DNA of 64,000 nt from Spongiivirga sp046524175 (GCF_046524175.1 NZ_JBEFZF010000002.1:496001-560000); one strand, 5' to 3'; shown: positions 38,271 to 47,391, counted from the stretch's first letter. Notes: a model not told the origin generated them from the letters alone. Numbers and translations: made by a program.

Positions 38271-39251
38271 TTGAATCCAAAACTCTCTAAAGCCTTACAA
38301 ATTATCTTGCCTTTAGGCTTAGGGATATTTCTTATTTGGTACCAATACAATAAGTTTACACCAGAGCAGCTTGAAAAGGTTAAGTTCTACTTTAAAAGTG
38401 CTGACTATATGTGGGTAGTTTTAAGTGTTGTTTTAGCTTTATTAAGTCATTTTTCAAGAGCTTACCGGTGGAATTATATGTTAGAACCTTTAGGTTTTAA
38501 ATCCAAACTTCCTAATAATATTATGGCTGTTGGAATAGCCTATTTAATGAATATGTTTATTCCAAGATCCGGCGAGGTTTCTAGGGCCTTAGTACTACAG
38601 CGATATGAAAAAGTTCCTTTTGAAAAGGGTTTTGGAACCATTATTGCCGAACGGGTTGCCGACTTTGTAATTCTATTAATTCTGGTAATTCTTGCTTTAG
38701 TACTTCAATACGATTTGTTAAGTGATTATATAATTACAAAAATTCCTCAAGAAAAATTAGTCTTAGCACTTGCAGTACTAGCTGTTCTAGCAATAGGCTT
38801 GGTTTTATTTTTTAGGTATAGCAACAACGCTATTTCTAATAAGATAAAGGAGTTTTTAATAGGCTTAAAGGAGGGCATTTTTAGCATTCTTAAGATGAAA
38901 AGCCTAGGGGGATTTTTGTTTCATACGTTGTTTATTTGGGCAATGTATGTTGGCATGTTTTATGTTTCAATTTTTGCCTTGCCAGAAACTTCAGGTATTA
39001 GTTTTTCAGCTATTATTGCTGCCTTTGTAGTAGGCAGTTTTGCAATCGCTTTTACAAATGGCGGATTTGGGTCATACCCATATCTAGTTGCTGCAATTTT
39101 ATTATTGTATAATATTCCAGAATCTGCTGGTGTTGCCTTAGGTTGGATTATCTGGACTGCACAATTTGTGATGATATTGATTTTCGGAGGGATTTCATTT
39201 CTGATCCTGCCGTTCTATAACAGAAAAACCAAGCCGAAAAACGAAAGCTAA
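38271..39251 (+). CDS. Lysylphosphatidylglycerol synthetase-type transmembrane protein (flippase-like domain)
   Basis: This is a 326-residue protein with about eight membrane helices. It starts at TTG 38271, four bases after panD; no ATG lies nearby and the following LNPKLSKALQIILPLGLGIFLIWYQYNKFTPEQ matches relatives from residue 1, so TTG is accepted. The conserved FSRAYRWNYMLEPLGFK, MNMFIPRSGEVSRALVLQ and GFGTIIAERVADF are typical of the LPG_synthase_TM (UPF0104) family. There is no aminoacyl-transferase domain, so it is the membrane part only. Substrate unknown. Tight spacing implies cotranscription with panC-panD. Confidence 0.87.
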   Translation: MNPKLSKALQIILPLGLGIFLIWYQYNKFTPEQLEKVKFYFKSADYMWVVLSVVLALLSHFSRAYRWNYMLEPLGFKSKLPNNIMAVGIAYLMNMFIPRSGEVSRALVLQRYEKVPFEKGFGTIIAERVADFVILLILVILALVLQYDLLSDYIITKIPQEKLVLALAVLAVLAIGLVLFFRYSNNAISNKIKEFLIGLKEGIFSILKMKSLGGFLFHTLFIWAMYVGMFYVSIFALPETSGISFSAIIAAFVVGSFAIAFTNGGFGSYPYLVAAILLLYNIPESAGVALGWIIWTAQFVMILIFGGISFLILPFYNRKTKPKNES

Positions 39252-39325
39252 CACCTATTGCTTTAGATTCTTGTCCGGTTTGTTCATTTATAGCTATCTT
39301 CAACGAACATTCTAACCTATTTATC

Positions 39326-40468
39326 ATGAAAAAAATATTGATCCTTTTATTGGTGTGCTCTACATCAATGAACGCCCAAGTACTTAATGAAGAATTTAAC
39401 TCGTACAAATTAGGCGAAACACGAAAAATTGATATTTATATACCCGAAAGTTACTCAGCAGAAGATAAGAAGACATATCCATTGGTAATTGTACTTGACG
39501 GTGATTACTTGTTCGATCTGGCAGTTTCAAACACAAAACTATATAGTTATTGGGAAGAAATGCCTGAAGCAATTGTGGTAGGCGTACAACAGGAAAATGT
39601 ACGTATTGGTGATACTAAATATAATGATGATAGTGGTTTACCTGAAGAGCGTGGTGCTGCTTTTTTTGAATTTATAGCAATGGAGCTTGTTCCTTATATT
39701 ACAAAAGGATATAAGACTGCCAATTTTAAAATGATAGTTGGTCATGATCGTACTGCAGCTTTTTTAAACTATTATTTATTCAAAGAGGACCCTATGTTTG
39801 ATGCGTATGTAAGCCTAGCGCCAAAATTTGCTCCTTTTATGGAAGAGCGTCTAGCAGATAAACTAAATGGTACTGAAAAAAGACGCTTTTACTATCTGGC
39901 AACGGGCGAGAATGATGACAAACGAGGAAGAAAGGCAATAAAAGCTTTAAATGATAAGGTAAAGACATCTACTAATGAGAATTTGAGTTTTTACTTTGAT
40001 GAATTTGCCAACGCTGGAGAAAATGCTGTAGCAGGATATGGTATTGCAAGCGCAATGGATCAAATTTTTGGAATGTACAAACCAATATCGGTTAAGGAAT
40101 ATCGCGAGAATATAGCCACGATGGAGAGCGATGTATTTAGCTACCTAGAAAAAAAATATAATGATATCGAAACCTTCTTTGGGTTTAGAAAGCAAACAAC
40201 CATGAATGACATCATGGCCATCTATGCAGCAGCTAAGAAAAAAGAAGATTTAGAATCGCTTCAAAAATTAGGAGTGTTGGGTTTAAAAGAATATCCTGAT
40301 ACCATGTTGGGTCATTTCTTCGAGGCCGAATTTCATGAATTATCAGGTGAGCCTAAAAAGGCATTGCGCACCTACGAAAAAGCATTTGGGTCATCTGAGA
40401 TTGATTTCTTAACTAAAGATTTGGTATTAGAACGGATAGATGCCCTCAAAGCGGATTTTGGGTATTGA
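39326..40468 (+). CDS. Esterase D-like alpha/beta-hydrolase-fold protein with Asp at the nucleophile position and a C-terminal helical repeat region
   Basis: This is a 380-residue protein with signal peptide MKKILILLLVCSTSMNAQ. Residues 25-260 follow the putative esterase family (ETRKIDIYIPESY, YPLVIVLDGDYLFDLAV, EAIVVGVQQENVRIGD, FIAMELVPYI). At the nucleophile elbow, where GxSxG is expected, the sequence is G139-H-D141-R-T (KMIVGHDRTAAF): Ser is replaced by Asp and the second Gly by Thr. So the usual serine mechanism is excluded; an Asp nucleophile or a non-catalytic binding role is possible. Residues 290-380 are helical, TPR-like (AAAKKKEDLESLQKLGVLGLKEYPDTMLGHFFEAEFHELSGEPKKALRTYEKAF). 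Likely periplasmic. Confidence 0.8.
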   Translation: MKKILILLLVCSTSMNAQVLNEEFNSYKLGETRKIDIYIPESYSAEDKKTYPLVIVLDGDYLFDLAVSNTKLYSYWEEMPEAIVVGVQQENVRIGDTKYNDDSGLPEERGAAFFEFIAMELVPYITKGYKTANFKMIVGHDRTAAFLNYYLFKEDPMFDAYVSLAPKFAPFMEERLADKLNGTEKRRFYYLATGENDDKRGRKAIKALNDKVKTSTNENLSFYFDEFANAGENAVAGYGIASAMDQIFGMYKPISVKEYRENIATMESDVFSYLEKKYNDIETFFGFRKQTTMNDIMAIYAAAKKKEDLESLQKLGVLGLKEYPDTMLGHFFEAEFHELSGEPKKALRTYEKAFGSSEIDFLTKDLVLERIDALKADFGY

Positions 40469-40517
40469 TATAAAAAGCTAACATACGATAAAACCCTGCT
40501 TCTCAAGTATAAAATAA

Positions 40518-41420
40518 ATGACCCTTAAACTAGCCATTGATTGGACGCCCAATATTAATCATATCGGATTTTTTGTGGCCGATGCGCTTTCTTTTTACAA
40601 AGAAAACGGATTAAACATTGAAATAATAAACCCTGCTGATGATAATTATCGGCTAACACCAGCTAAAAAAGTGGAGTTAGGTAAAGCAGACTTTGCTCTT
40701 TGTCCGTTAGAAAGTGTTTTAAGTTATCGGGTAAAAGATCAACCCTGTATGCTTATGGCTTTGGCAGCTATGTATCAAGAAGATGTTAGCGCTATTGTCG
40801 TTAAAGATCAAACTATAAATTCTCCAAAAGATCTGGATGGTAAAAGTTATGCATCATACAAAGCGCGGTACGAAGATAAGATCGTAGAGCAAATGATTAA
40901 GAATGATGGCGGCAAAGGTTCAGTCAATAAGTTATATCCTGACAAATTGGGGATTTGGGAAACCGTTTTAAAAAACAAAGCCGATGCTACGTGGATCTTT
41001 ACAAACTGGGAAGGCATACAGGCCCAAGAAACCAATGAGCAATTATCTTATTTTAAGCTAAAAGATTATGATATTCCCTACTCATATTCACCGGTGTTAG
41101 TGGCTGAAATATCAAATATTAATCGAAAAAAGGAGGCCATTAAAAAGTTTATGAATGCCACTAAAAAGGGATTTTTGTTTTCAAAAGATAATCCGGAAAA
41201 GGCATGTGCCATACTCAGTAAGCATGTGCCGAAATATGATGAAAATATTAACTTAATAAAAGCATTATCAGCTAGCAGTCCTTTTTTTGGCGATCAAGAT
41301 AATTGGGGCATGATGGATCCTACAAGTGTTGATACATTTCTACTTTGGTTACATAAAAACAATCTAGAAACGACCCGTTTTATGCCCAGTGATATTATCA
41401 CTAACGAATTTTTAGAGTAA
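40518..41420 (+). CDS. NMT1/THI5-like (ABC substrate-binding fold) protein without signal peptide
   Basis: This is a 300-residue protein starting MTLKLAIDWTPNINHIGFFVADALSFYKENGL, the conserved opening of the THI5/NMT1 and ThiY family of pyrimidine-binding proteins. KVELGKADFALCPLESVLSYR and the LAAMYQEDVSAIVVKD part fit the two-lobed fold. It has neither signal peptide nor lipobox and no permease or ATPase gene nearby, so it should be cytoplasmic. In yeast Thi5 the active His lies in a segment that here reads CPLESVL, with no His, so the suicide pyrimidine-synthase role is unlikely. An HMP-like ligand or a thiamine-linked role is possible. Confidence 0.75.
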   Translation: MTLKLAIDWTPNINHIGFFVADALSFYKENGLNIEIINPADDNYRLTPAKKVELGKADFALCPLESVLSYRVKDQPCMLMALAAMYQEDVSAIVVKDQTINSPKDLDGKSYASYKARYEDKIVEQMIKNDGGKGSVNKLYPDKLGIWETVLKNKADATWIFTNWEGIQAQETNEQLSYFKLKDYDIPYSYSPVLVAEISNINRKKEAIKKFMNATKKGFLFSKDNPEKACAILSKHVPKYDENINLIKALSASSPFFGDQDNWGMMDPTSVDTFLLWLHKNNLETTRFMPSDIITNEFLE

Positions 41421-41447
41421 TCGTAAATAAACCTTTATTTTCGTTAT

Positions 41448-42809
41448 ATGGCGAAAGTAAAAACTACCTTTTTTTGTCAAAGTTGCGGATCGCAATTCCC
41501 TAAATGGCAGGGACAGTGTTCCAGCTGTAAACAATGGAATACGATTGTAGAAGAAGTCGTTCAGAAAACGGAAAAATCAGATTGGAAAGCAACTCAGTCA
41601 CCAACCAAACGGGTTTCAAAGCCATTAAAAATTAATGAGATTGATACTGCGAAGGAAGCCCGAATGAATACGGGGAACGCCGAATTTAATCGAGTGCTTG
41701 GTGGAGGTATTGTGCCTGGTAGCATGATTCTATTGGGTGGTGAGCCGGGCATCGGAAAAAGTACGCTACTCCTTCAAATTTCATTAAAATTACCTTATAA
41801 AACGCTTTATGTTTCGGGTGAGGAAAGCCAGAAACAGATTAAAATGCGAGCTGAACGTATTCAGCCAAATGCTGATAATTGCTACATTCTTACCGAAACC
41901 AAAACGCAAAATATCTTTAGGCAGATCGAAGAGTTAGAACCTGATATTGTCATTATCGATTCTATTCAAACCCTGCATACAGATTATATTGAATCATCGG
42001 CAGGGAGTATTTCTCAAATTCGGGAGACAACTGCCGAGTTGATGAAATTTGCTAAAGAAACTTCAACGCCAGTTGTGCTTATTGGTCACATTACAAAAGA
42101 TGGGAATATCGCAGGGCCTAAAATATTAGAGCACATGGTTGATACGGTGCTTCAGTTTGAAGGAGATCGCAATCATGTATATCGCATTTTACGAGCCTTA
42201 AAAAACCGATTCGGTAGCACAGCAGAACTCGGAATTTATGAGATGCTTGGTGCAGGTTTGAGAGAAGTTTCCAATCCAAGTGAAATTTTAATCAGTAAAA
42301 AGGATGAGGAATTAAGTGGCAATGCCATTGCAGCGACCTTAGAAGGGATGCGTCCTTTGATGATCGAGATTCAGGCATTAGTAAGCACTGCGGTTTATGG
42401 CACACCACAACGCAGTACTACAGGATATAATGCCAAGCGATTGAATATGCTTCTTGCTGTTTTAGAAAAAAGAGCGGGATTTCGTCTAGGAGCTAAAGAT
42501 GTGTTTCTAAACATCACTGGTGGTATTAGTGTAGATGACCCAGCAATCGATTTGGCGGTAGTTGCCGCAATTCTATCGAGTAATGAAGATATTCCGGTTG
42601 AAAAAGATGTATGCTTTGCTGCCGAGGTCGGACTTTCTGGCGAAATTAGACCAGTAAATCGGGTGGATCAACGTATACTGGAAGCCGAAAAATTGGGCTT
42701 TGCCAAAATATTTGTATCCAAATACTGCAAGCTTTCTGTGAAAAGCCATCAAATTGAGATAGTTAAAGTTGCAAAGATCGAGGATGTGGTGAGTTGGTTA
42801 TTTGGGTAG
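41448..42809 (+). CDS. radA: DNA repair protein RadA
   Basis: This is a 453-residue protein. The N-terminal zinc finger is CQSCGSQFPKWQGQCSSCKQWNT (C-x2-C-xn-C-x2-C), the Walker A is LLGGEPGIGKSTLL (about 97-110), Walker B is IVIIDSIQT, the RadA-specific KNRFGS motif is in ALKNRFGSTAELGIYEM, and the C-terminal Lon-like domain is at about 290-450 (GFRLGAKDVFLNITGG, DPAIDLAVVAAILSS). It helps branch migration in recombination. A near-consensus -7 box (TTATTTTCG) ends about 8 bases before the ATG. Confidence 0.97.
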   Translation: MAKVKTTFFCQSCGSQFPKWQGQCSSCKQWNTIVEEVVQKTEKSDWKATQSPTKRVSKPLKINEIDTAKEARMNTGNAEFNRVLGGGIVPGSMILLGGEPGIGKSTLLLQISLKLPYKTLYVSGEESQKQIKMRAERIQPNADNCYILTETKTQNIFRQIEELEPDIVIIDSIQTLHTDYIESSAGSISQIRETTAELMKFAKETSTPVVLIGHITKDGNIAGPKILEHMVDTVLQFEGDRNHVYRILRALKNRFGSTAELGIYEMLGAGLREVSNPSEILISKKDEELSGNAIAATLEGMRPLMIEIQALVSTAVYGTPQRSTTGYNAKRLNMLLAVLEKRAGFRLGAKDVFLNITGGISVDDPAIDLAVVAAILSSNEDIPVEKDVCFAAEVGLSGEIRPVNRVDQRILEAEKLGFAKIFVSKYCKLSVKSHQIEIVKVAKIEDVVSWLFG

Positions 42810-43222
42810 AAAAAAACCAAATTAGCTGATAAGAGATCAATAACACCCACTTTATCTTCAAACTGGATGATTTCCAAATTTCTGTATTAGTATTTTAGAT
42901 TTGATAAATAATCATCAAACAGGGCGTTAAGGTGAATTATTTGCATCGAAAAAGAGCAAATAACCGTTTTTGATGAAAATTATTCAATGTAAGACTAAAA
43001 GTTAGAAGATTTAAATAGTATTTGGTAACATTAAGTTAACATTAGAAGAATTTAAAAATTAACAAGATTTTTCTGATTTTATGAAGTTGATAATTTAAGC
43101 CTCAAAAAAATTGTTCCCTCTAAAAAGGCACATATAAAAAATAAAACCTGCACTTTTTTTCATGTTTTTCGCCTGAATATCTTGCTCTTTTCATTTGACA
43201 TTTTGGTAACATCAAACCCTTG
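42810..43222. other. Long intergenic region after radA, no gene found
   Basis: About 413 bases with high AT content. I find no open frame with a supported product, no tRNA-like fold and no clear terminator. The segment 43024-43042 has TAACATTAAGTTAACATT, a short direct repeat. With the promoter that follows, the total gap to the next gene is 477 bases, unusually long for this window. Confidence 0.5.
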
Positions 43223-43250
43223 TTGCCCCAACATTATGCCCATAATTTTG
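43223..43250 (+). promoter_or_regulatory. Promoter of the small exported protein gene
   Basis: TTG at 43223-43225 and TAATTTTG at 43243-43250 with 17 bases between; the start codon is 37 bases further. A second TTG at 43220-43222 gives 20-base spacing. Confidence 0.75.
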
Positions 43251-43286
43251 AAGTGTAATTCAAAGTCTAATTAAAAATTAAAAGAC

Positions 43287-43613
43287 ATGAAAAGAGTAGC
43301 TTTGTTATTATCGGTTTTAGCATTTAGTATAAATGCGTTTGGAGCTTCAACACCTGCAGAGGTTCCTGTAAAGGTGTTACAAAATCAGATTGTTAGGTTA
43401 TTAGATCAGCCTTCTATGACAATCAATAAAGAAGCGAAAGTTCGGCTAAAATTTATGATTACCAAAAATGGAAAATTAGAGGTTCTTTCTGCTAAATCTG
43501 ACAATATGGAATTGGCGAAATACGTAAAAGATCGCTTAGACGATAAACGTATTGCAATTTATCTTGACAATGCAACGGAAGTGTATAGTGTTAACCTTCG
43601 ATTTGTCATATGA
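43287..43613 (+). CDS. Small exported protein, TonB C-terminal-like beta pattern
   Basis: This is a 108-residue protein with signal peptide MKRVALLLSVLAFSINAFG. The mature part, about 88 residues, reads AEVPVKVLQNQIVRLLDQP, then VRLKFMITKNGKLEVLSAKSDNMELAKYVKDRL and EVYSVNLRFVI, a strand-strand-helix-strand pattern similar to the C-terminal domain of TonB-type proteins (GKLEVLSAKSDN resembles the central turn). No TonB transmembrane anchor is present, so it is a free periplasmic or outer-membrane-associated protein. Function unknown. It has a good promoter and terminator, so it is a single-gene transcript. Confidence 0.7.
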   Translation: MKRVALLLSVLAFSINAFGASTPAEVPVKVLQNQIVRLLDQPSMTINKEAKVRLKFMITKNGKLEVLSAKSDNMELAKYVKDRLDDKRIAIYLDNATEVYSVNLRFVI

Positions 43614-43654
43614 TTAAATAATATCAGAAATGATATTGTTGTTGTTTGAAAAAG

Positions 43655-43688
43655 AAAACCGCCTCGTTGTAAGATGGCGGTTTTTTTG
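43655..43688 (+). terminator. Terminator of the small exported protein gene
   Basis: AAAACCGCC (43655-43663) and GGCGGTTTT (43676-43684) with a 12-base loop, then a T run. Located between convergent genes. Confidence 0.88.
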
Positions 43689-43716
43689 TTCTTATAATAG
43701 GAAAAAGAAGTAAATA

Positions 43717-44757
43717 TCAAGGTGCTGGATCTGGAATAATATTGTGTATTTCTTCAATACCTTTTAATATATCGCTGTTAAGATGAACATCGATGCTATC
43801 AATATTTTCCTTTAGTTGAGGTACAGAAGTTGCCCCAATAATATTGCTGGTCACAAATGGTCGTGTATTTACATAGGCTAATGCCATTTGAGTTAACGAT
43901 AAACCATGTTTTTCTGCTAGTTCAGCATATAACTGAGTTGCATCAGTAGAAGGATTACTTGAATAACGTGCTACGAAATTAGGAAACAAAGCTCCACGTG
44001 AACCTTCTGGTTTTTTACCACCCAAATACTTTCCGCTTAGCACCCCACCAGCCAACGGTGAATATGGTAATAAACCAACATTTTCTCGCATGGATACTTC
44101 GGCGTTACCAACTTCATATGATCTGTTTAATAATGAGTAGGCATTTTGTACGGTGACTATTTTAGGCAAATTATGAACCTTACTTTCTTGTAAATACCTC
44201 ATAATACCCCATGGAGTCTCATTGGAAAGTCCGATATATCGAACTTTTCCCGACTTGATGATCTCATCCAATGTGGTCAAAATTTGATGTACATTATCAA
44301 CCCATTGTTCATTTTCATCATGCGCGTATCCACGTTTTCCGAAAAAATTAGTGTTACGATCAGGCCAATGAATTTGATACAGGTCGATATAGTCGGTTTG
44401 TAAACGCTTTAAGCTATTGTCTACTGCATCATGGATTGATTCCGGGGTAAATCCTGTAGTGCGTATATGAGCAGTATAGGGTCCTGGCCCCACAATTTTT
44501 GAAGCTAAAATAATATCCTTTCGTTTTCCTGTCTTTTTAAACCAGGTGCCTACAATTTTTTCAGTCGCTCCGTAAGTCTCAGCTCTGGCTGGAACGGAAT
44601 ACAATTCTGCCGTATCAAAAAAGTTAATACCTTGTTCAATTGCATAATCCATTTGGTCATGGCCTTCAGCTTCGGTATTTTGCTCGCCCCAGGTCATTGT
44701 TCCCAGGCATATTTTACTTACTTCTATATCGGTGTTGGGTAGTGTGGTATATTTCAT
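43717..44757 (-). CDS. Aldo/keto reductase, Tas-like
   Basis: This is a 346-residue TIM-barrel oxidoreductase. The start MKYTTLPNTDIEVSKICLGTMTWG is typical of Tas-type members. The catalytic set is visible: Asp and Tyr in INFFDTAELYSVP, Lys in DIILASKIVGPG, and His in DLYQIHWPDRN. The C-terminal NADP-binding region has TSNIIGATSVPQLKENI. Substrate unknown; usual assignments are NAD(P)H-dependent reduction of aldehydes. Monocistronic, after a terminator that ends the xth-OmpA transcript. Confidence 0.92.
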   Translation of the reverse strand: MKYTTLPNTDIEVSKICLGTMTWGEQNTEAEGHDQMDYAIEQGINFFDTAELYSVPARAETYGATEKIVGTWFKKTGKRKDIILASKIVGPGPYTAHIRTTGFTPESIHDAVDNSLKRLQTDYIDLYQIHWPDRNTNFFGKRGYAHDENEQWVDNVHQILTTLDEIIKSGKVRYIGLSNETPWGIMRYLQESKVHNLPKIVTVQNAYSLLNRSYEVGNAEVSMRENVGLLPYSPLAGGVLSGKYLGGKKPEGSRGALFPNFVARYSSNPSTDATQLYAELAEKHGLSLTQMALAYVNTRPFVTSNIIGATSVPQLKENIDSIDVHLNSDILKGIEEIHNIIPDPAP

Positions 44758-44768
44758 TTTATAGCATT

Positions 44769-44794
44769 AAAAAATCCCAATTAAATGGGATTTT
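44769..44794 (-). terminator. Terminator of the xth-OmpA transcript
   Basis: AAAATCCCA (44771-44779) and TGGGATTTT (44786-44794) with a 6-base loop; on the minus strand a T run follows (complement of the A run at 44769-44774). It lies 77 bases after the OmpA-family stop. Confidence 0.82.
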
Positions 44795-44870
44795 GTGAAT
44801 TGTAAAGTTACAGAATAATCATTTGAAAAAATTGCACAAAACATTATAAAAATGTTGCGTCATAAACAGC

Positions 44871-45842
44871 TTATTCTACTTCATTAAGTAGTTTGGTGAC
44901 TTCGTCTAACTTAGGAGTCAAAATCACTTCAATGCGTCTGTTTTTCGATTTCCCTTCGGCGCTACTATTAGGTGCAATAGGTGAATATTCTCCACGACCA
45001 GCAGCAGTTAAATTTTCTGGTTTTATTTGACCATTTTGCCTTAAAATAGCAACTATCGAAGTCGCTCGTTTGGTAGAAAGATCCCAATTGTCTTTAATAT
45101 TACCATTACCTGAATACGGTGCATTATCCGTGTGTCCTTCAATAAGTACAGAAATATCAGGATTTTTAGCTAAAACAGTTCCTAAGGCGTTTACCGCACG
45201 TTGCCCTTCAGTACCAACAGCCCAGCTACCTGATTGGAATAGTAACTTGTTTTCCATAGAAACATATACCTTTCCATCACGCTGTTCAACTGTTAAACCT
45301 TTGCCTTCAAAATCCAGTAAAGCTCTTGAAATGGCATCTTTCAATTTTTTCATCGCAGCATCTTTACTAGCTATTACACTTTCAAGTTCGTTAATACGAT
45401 TCGATCTTGTATTAAGCTCTTTTTGAAGTTTTTCAAGTCTAGCATTCTCTGCAGCCAATGCTGCTTCTTTAGCTTCTAATTGGGCAAGCAATTCACGATT
45501 TTTTTTCACATTCGCTGCAATCGATGCGCTACTATTTTTTTCTAACGCTACATACGAGTCATTCAATTTATCGTATTTAGATTGAAGTCCAATATAATCA
45601 CGCTCTAACTTATTTTTCTTTTCTTCAGTCTCAGCATATAGTTTTTCAAGTGCGGAGAATTCGTTTTGCAACTTGTTTTTTTCAGCCTCTAATGCCGCGT
45701 AGTTATCAATTAGAGCTTCATGATCACTTTTTAAGTCGGCATATTTATCTTCTAATTCTTTAAACACTTTAGCCGATACACACGAGTTAAGTAATACAGG
45801 AATCAGTAAAGCAATAACAATTCTTTTTATCATATTCTTCAC
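44871..45842 (-). CDS. OmpA-family lipoprotein with long coiled coil
   Basis: This is a 323-residue protein. KNMIKRIVIALLIPVLLNSC is a lipoprotein signal with Cys21. Residues about 25-170 are heptad-rich coiled coil (KELEDKYADLKSDHEALIDNYAALEAEKNKLQ and so on). Residues about 190-315 are an OmpA/MotB peptidoglycan-binding domain (VLIEGHTDNAPYSGNGN, DLSTKRATSIVAILRQNG, AAGRGEYSPIAPN, SKNRRIEVILTP). It probably ties the outer membrane to the peptidoglycan. Seven bases after xth, same strand, so cotranscribed. Met4 is an alternative start. Confidence 0.9.
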   Translation of the reverse strand: MKNMIKRIVIALLIPVLLNSCVSAKVFKELEDKYADLKSDHEALIDNYAALEAEKNKLQNEFSALEKLYAETEEKKNKLERDYIGLQSKYDKLNDSYVALEKNSSASIAANVKKNRELLAQLEAKEAALAAENARLEKLQKELNTRSNRINELESVIASKDAAMKKLKDAISRALLDFEGKGLTVEQRDGKVYVSMENKLLFQSGSWAVGTEGQRAVNALGTVLAKNPDISVLIEGHTDNAPYSGNGNIKDNWDLSTKRATSIVAILRQNGQIKPENLTAAGRGEYSPIAPNSSAEGKSKNRRIEVILTPKLDEVTKLLNEVE

Positions 45843-45849
45843 ATTACAA

Positions 45850-46614
45850 TTAATGATCTACCTCTACCAAAATAGGACAATGGTCGGAATGGACCGCTTC
45901 GCTTAATATAACGGCTCGTTTTAGTTTTTCTTGTAACGGTTTTGATGCCATGGCATAATCTAAACGCCAGCCTTTGTTATTAGCTCTAGCATTGGCGCGA
46001 TAGCTCCACCAACTATAGTTATGAGGTTCTTTATTAAAAAAGCGAAATGTATCAATAAAGCCACTTTCTATAAAATTTCCGATCCACTCGCGTTCTACTG
46101 GTAAAAAACCGGATACATTTTTATTTCTTATAGGATCATGAATATCAATTGCTTCATGGCAAATATTATAATCACCACAAACAACTAGGTTGGGTCGCGT
46201 TTTTCGAAGTTGGGTGGCGTATTCGTGAAAATCGGCCATGTATTTTAGTTTAAAATCAATGCGTTCAACATTGCTTCCACTAGGTAAATACATACTCATA
46301 ATCGAAAGATCACCAAAATCGACTCGAATATTTCGGCCCTCATTATCCATATAGTCAATACCTGTACCATACTCTACATGATCAGGTTCATTTTTACTAA
46401 AAATAGCAACACCACTATATCCCTTTTTTTGTGCGCTGTACCAATAATGGTGTTTGTAACCAGCATTTTCGATAATTGATGTGTCAACCTGATCAACAGT
46501 TGCTTTGGTTTCTTGTATGCAAATTACGTCAGGATTTGCTGCATGAAGCCAATCACCGAATCCTTTATTTAATGCTGCACGAATGCCGTTTACGTTGTAC
46601 GAAATAATATTCAT
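45850..46614 (-). CDS. xth: Exodeoxyribonuclease III (AP endonuclease)
   Basis: This is a 254-residue protein of the EEP family. MNIISYNVNGIRAALNKGFGDWL is the start motif, CIQETKA holds the metal-binding Glu, MSMYLPSGSNVERIDFKLKY, VVCGDYNICHEAIDIHDP (Asp and Asn) and HSDHCPILVEV (catalytic His) complete the site. It acts on abasic sites in base-excision repair, alongside MutY encoded at 9965. It leads a two-gene operon with the OmpA-family lipoprotein. Confidence 0.96.
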   Translation of the reverse strand: MNIISYNVNGIRAALNKGFGDWLHAANPDVICIQETKATVDQVDTSIIENAGYKHHYWYSAQKKGYSGVAIFSKNEPDHVEYGTGIDYMDNEGRNIRVDFGDLSIMSMYLPSGSNVERIDFKLKYMADFHEYATQLRKTRPNLVVCGDYNICHEAIDIHDPIRNKNVSGFLPVEREWIGNFIESGFIDTFRFFNKEPHNYSWWSYRANARANNKGWRLDYAMASKPLQEKLKRAVILSEAVHSDHCPILVEVDH

Positions 46615-46764
46615 AATAGTTCAAAAAAATGATAGTAACGAATGTAAGAATATCTGTGTTAGTAGTATGAAAAAGTTATCTTAAAAACTCTTTTAATAAC
46701 TATTGCAAATCGTCAGAGAATCGGGAGGTATGTTTAGTAATTTTCCGTTATCAAAATCGAAAAA

Positions 46765-47316
46765 ATGAAATTGTCACCAATCAAAACAATACATAAATCA
46801 CTCTTTTGTTTCGCTTTTTTGTTGTTTAATTGTTTGACTGCTTTTTCTCAAGGTAGTCCGAATACTAGCTATCCGAATGAATTTAAGTTGAACGTGGGTT
46901 GGTTTATTGTTGATGGAACGATTGAAGCTGCTTACGAATATTTTATTAATTCTGAATCGAGTATTGGTGCAACGGCCTACTACGATGGTGATAGTAGTGA
47001 TGCTTTAGGGAAGTTTGGTATTGGTCCAAATTTTAGAGTCTACTTTGGAAAACGGTATGCAAACGGTGTTTATGCCGAGGCTTTTGGACTTTACTATACA
47101 GGAACGCTGTCTGAAGATGTAATTGCCGATATGCCAAGAATTAATCAAGATTTTAACACCTTTGCACTTGGTTTTGGTATTGGTTTTAAACTACTTACTA
47201 GAAGCAGTAACTTCTCTCTGGATGTAAATGCCGCTTTGGGTAGAAATTTAACCCAAGAAAGTTTGCAAGATGCTTTTGTTGGTAAAGGGGGTATTTCGGT
47301 CGGATTTAGATTTTAG
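46765..47316 (+). CDS. Small outer-membrane beta-barrel protein, copy 1
   Basis: This is a 183-residue protein with signal peptide ending in LTAFSQ (about residue 28). The body alternates short aromatic strands: FKLNVGWFIVDGTIEAAYEYFINSESSIGATAYYD, FGIGPNFRVYFGKRYANGVYAEAFGLYY, FALGFGIGFKLLTRSSNFSLDVNAALGRNL, ending KGGISVGFRF with terminal Phe. This is an 8-strand-type barrel similar to DUF3575-like proteins. It is paralogous to the gene 75 bases downstream. Function unknown. Confidence 0.72.
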   Translation: MKLSPIKTIHKSLFCFAFLLFNCLTAFSQGSPNTSYPNEFKLNVGWFIVDGTIEAAYEYFINSESSIGATAYYDGDSSDALGKFGIGPNFRVYFGKRYANGVYAEAFGLYYTGTLSEDVIADMPRINQDFNTFALGFGIGFKLLTRSSNFSLDVNAALGRNLTQESLQDAFVGKGGISVGFRF

Positions 47317-47391
47317 ACCTGACAATACATTAGCTTGAAAGCAACCTTTCTTTATTTTTTCATCTAAAAGCAGTAACCTAAACAAATTTTA

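Noticed and set aside
40518..41420. Suicide pyrimidine synthase of the yeast Thi5 type
   Set aside because: The segment aligning with the active His reads CPLESVL with no His, and the Cys-rich segment of Thi5 is missing.
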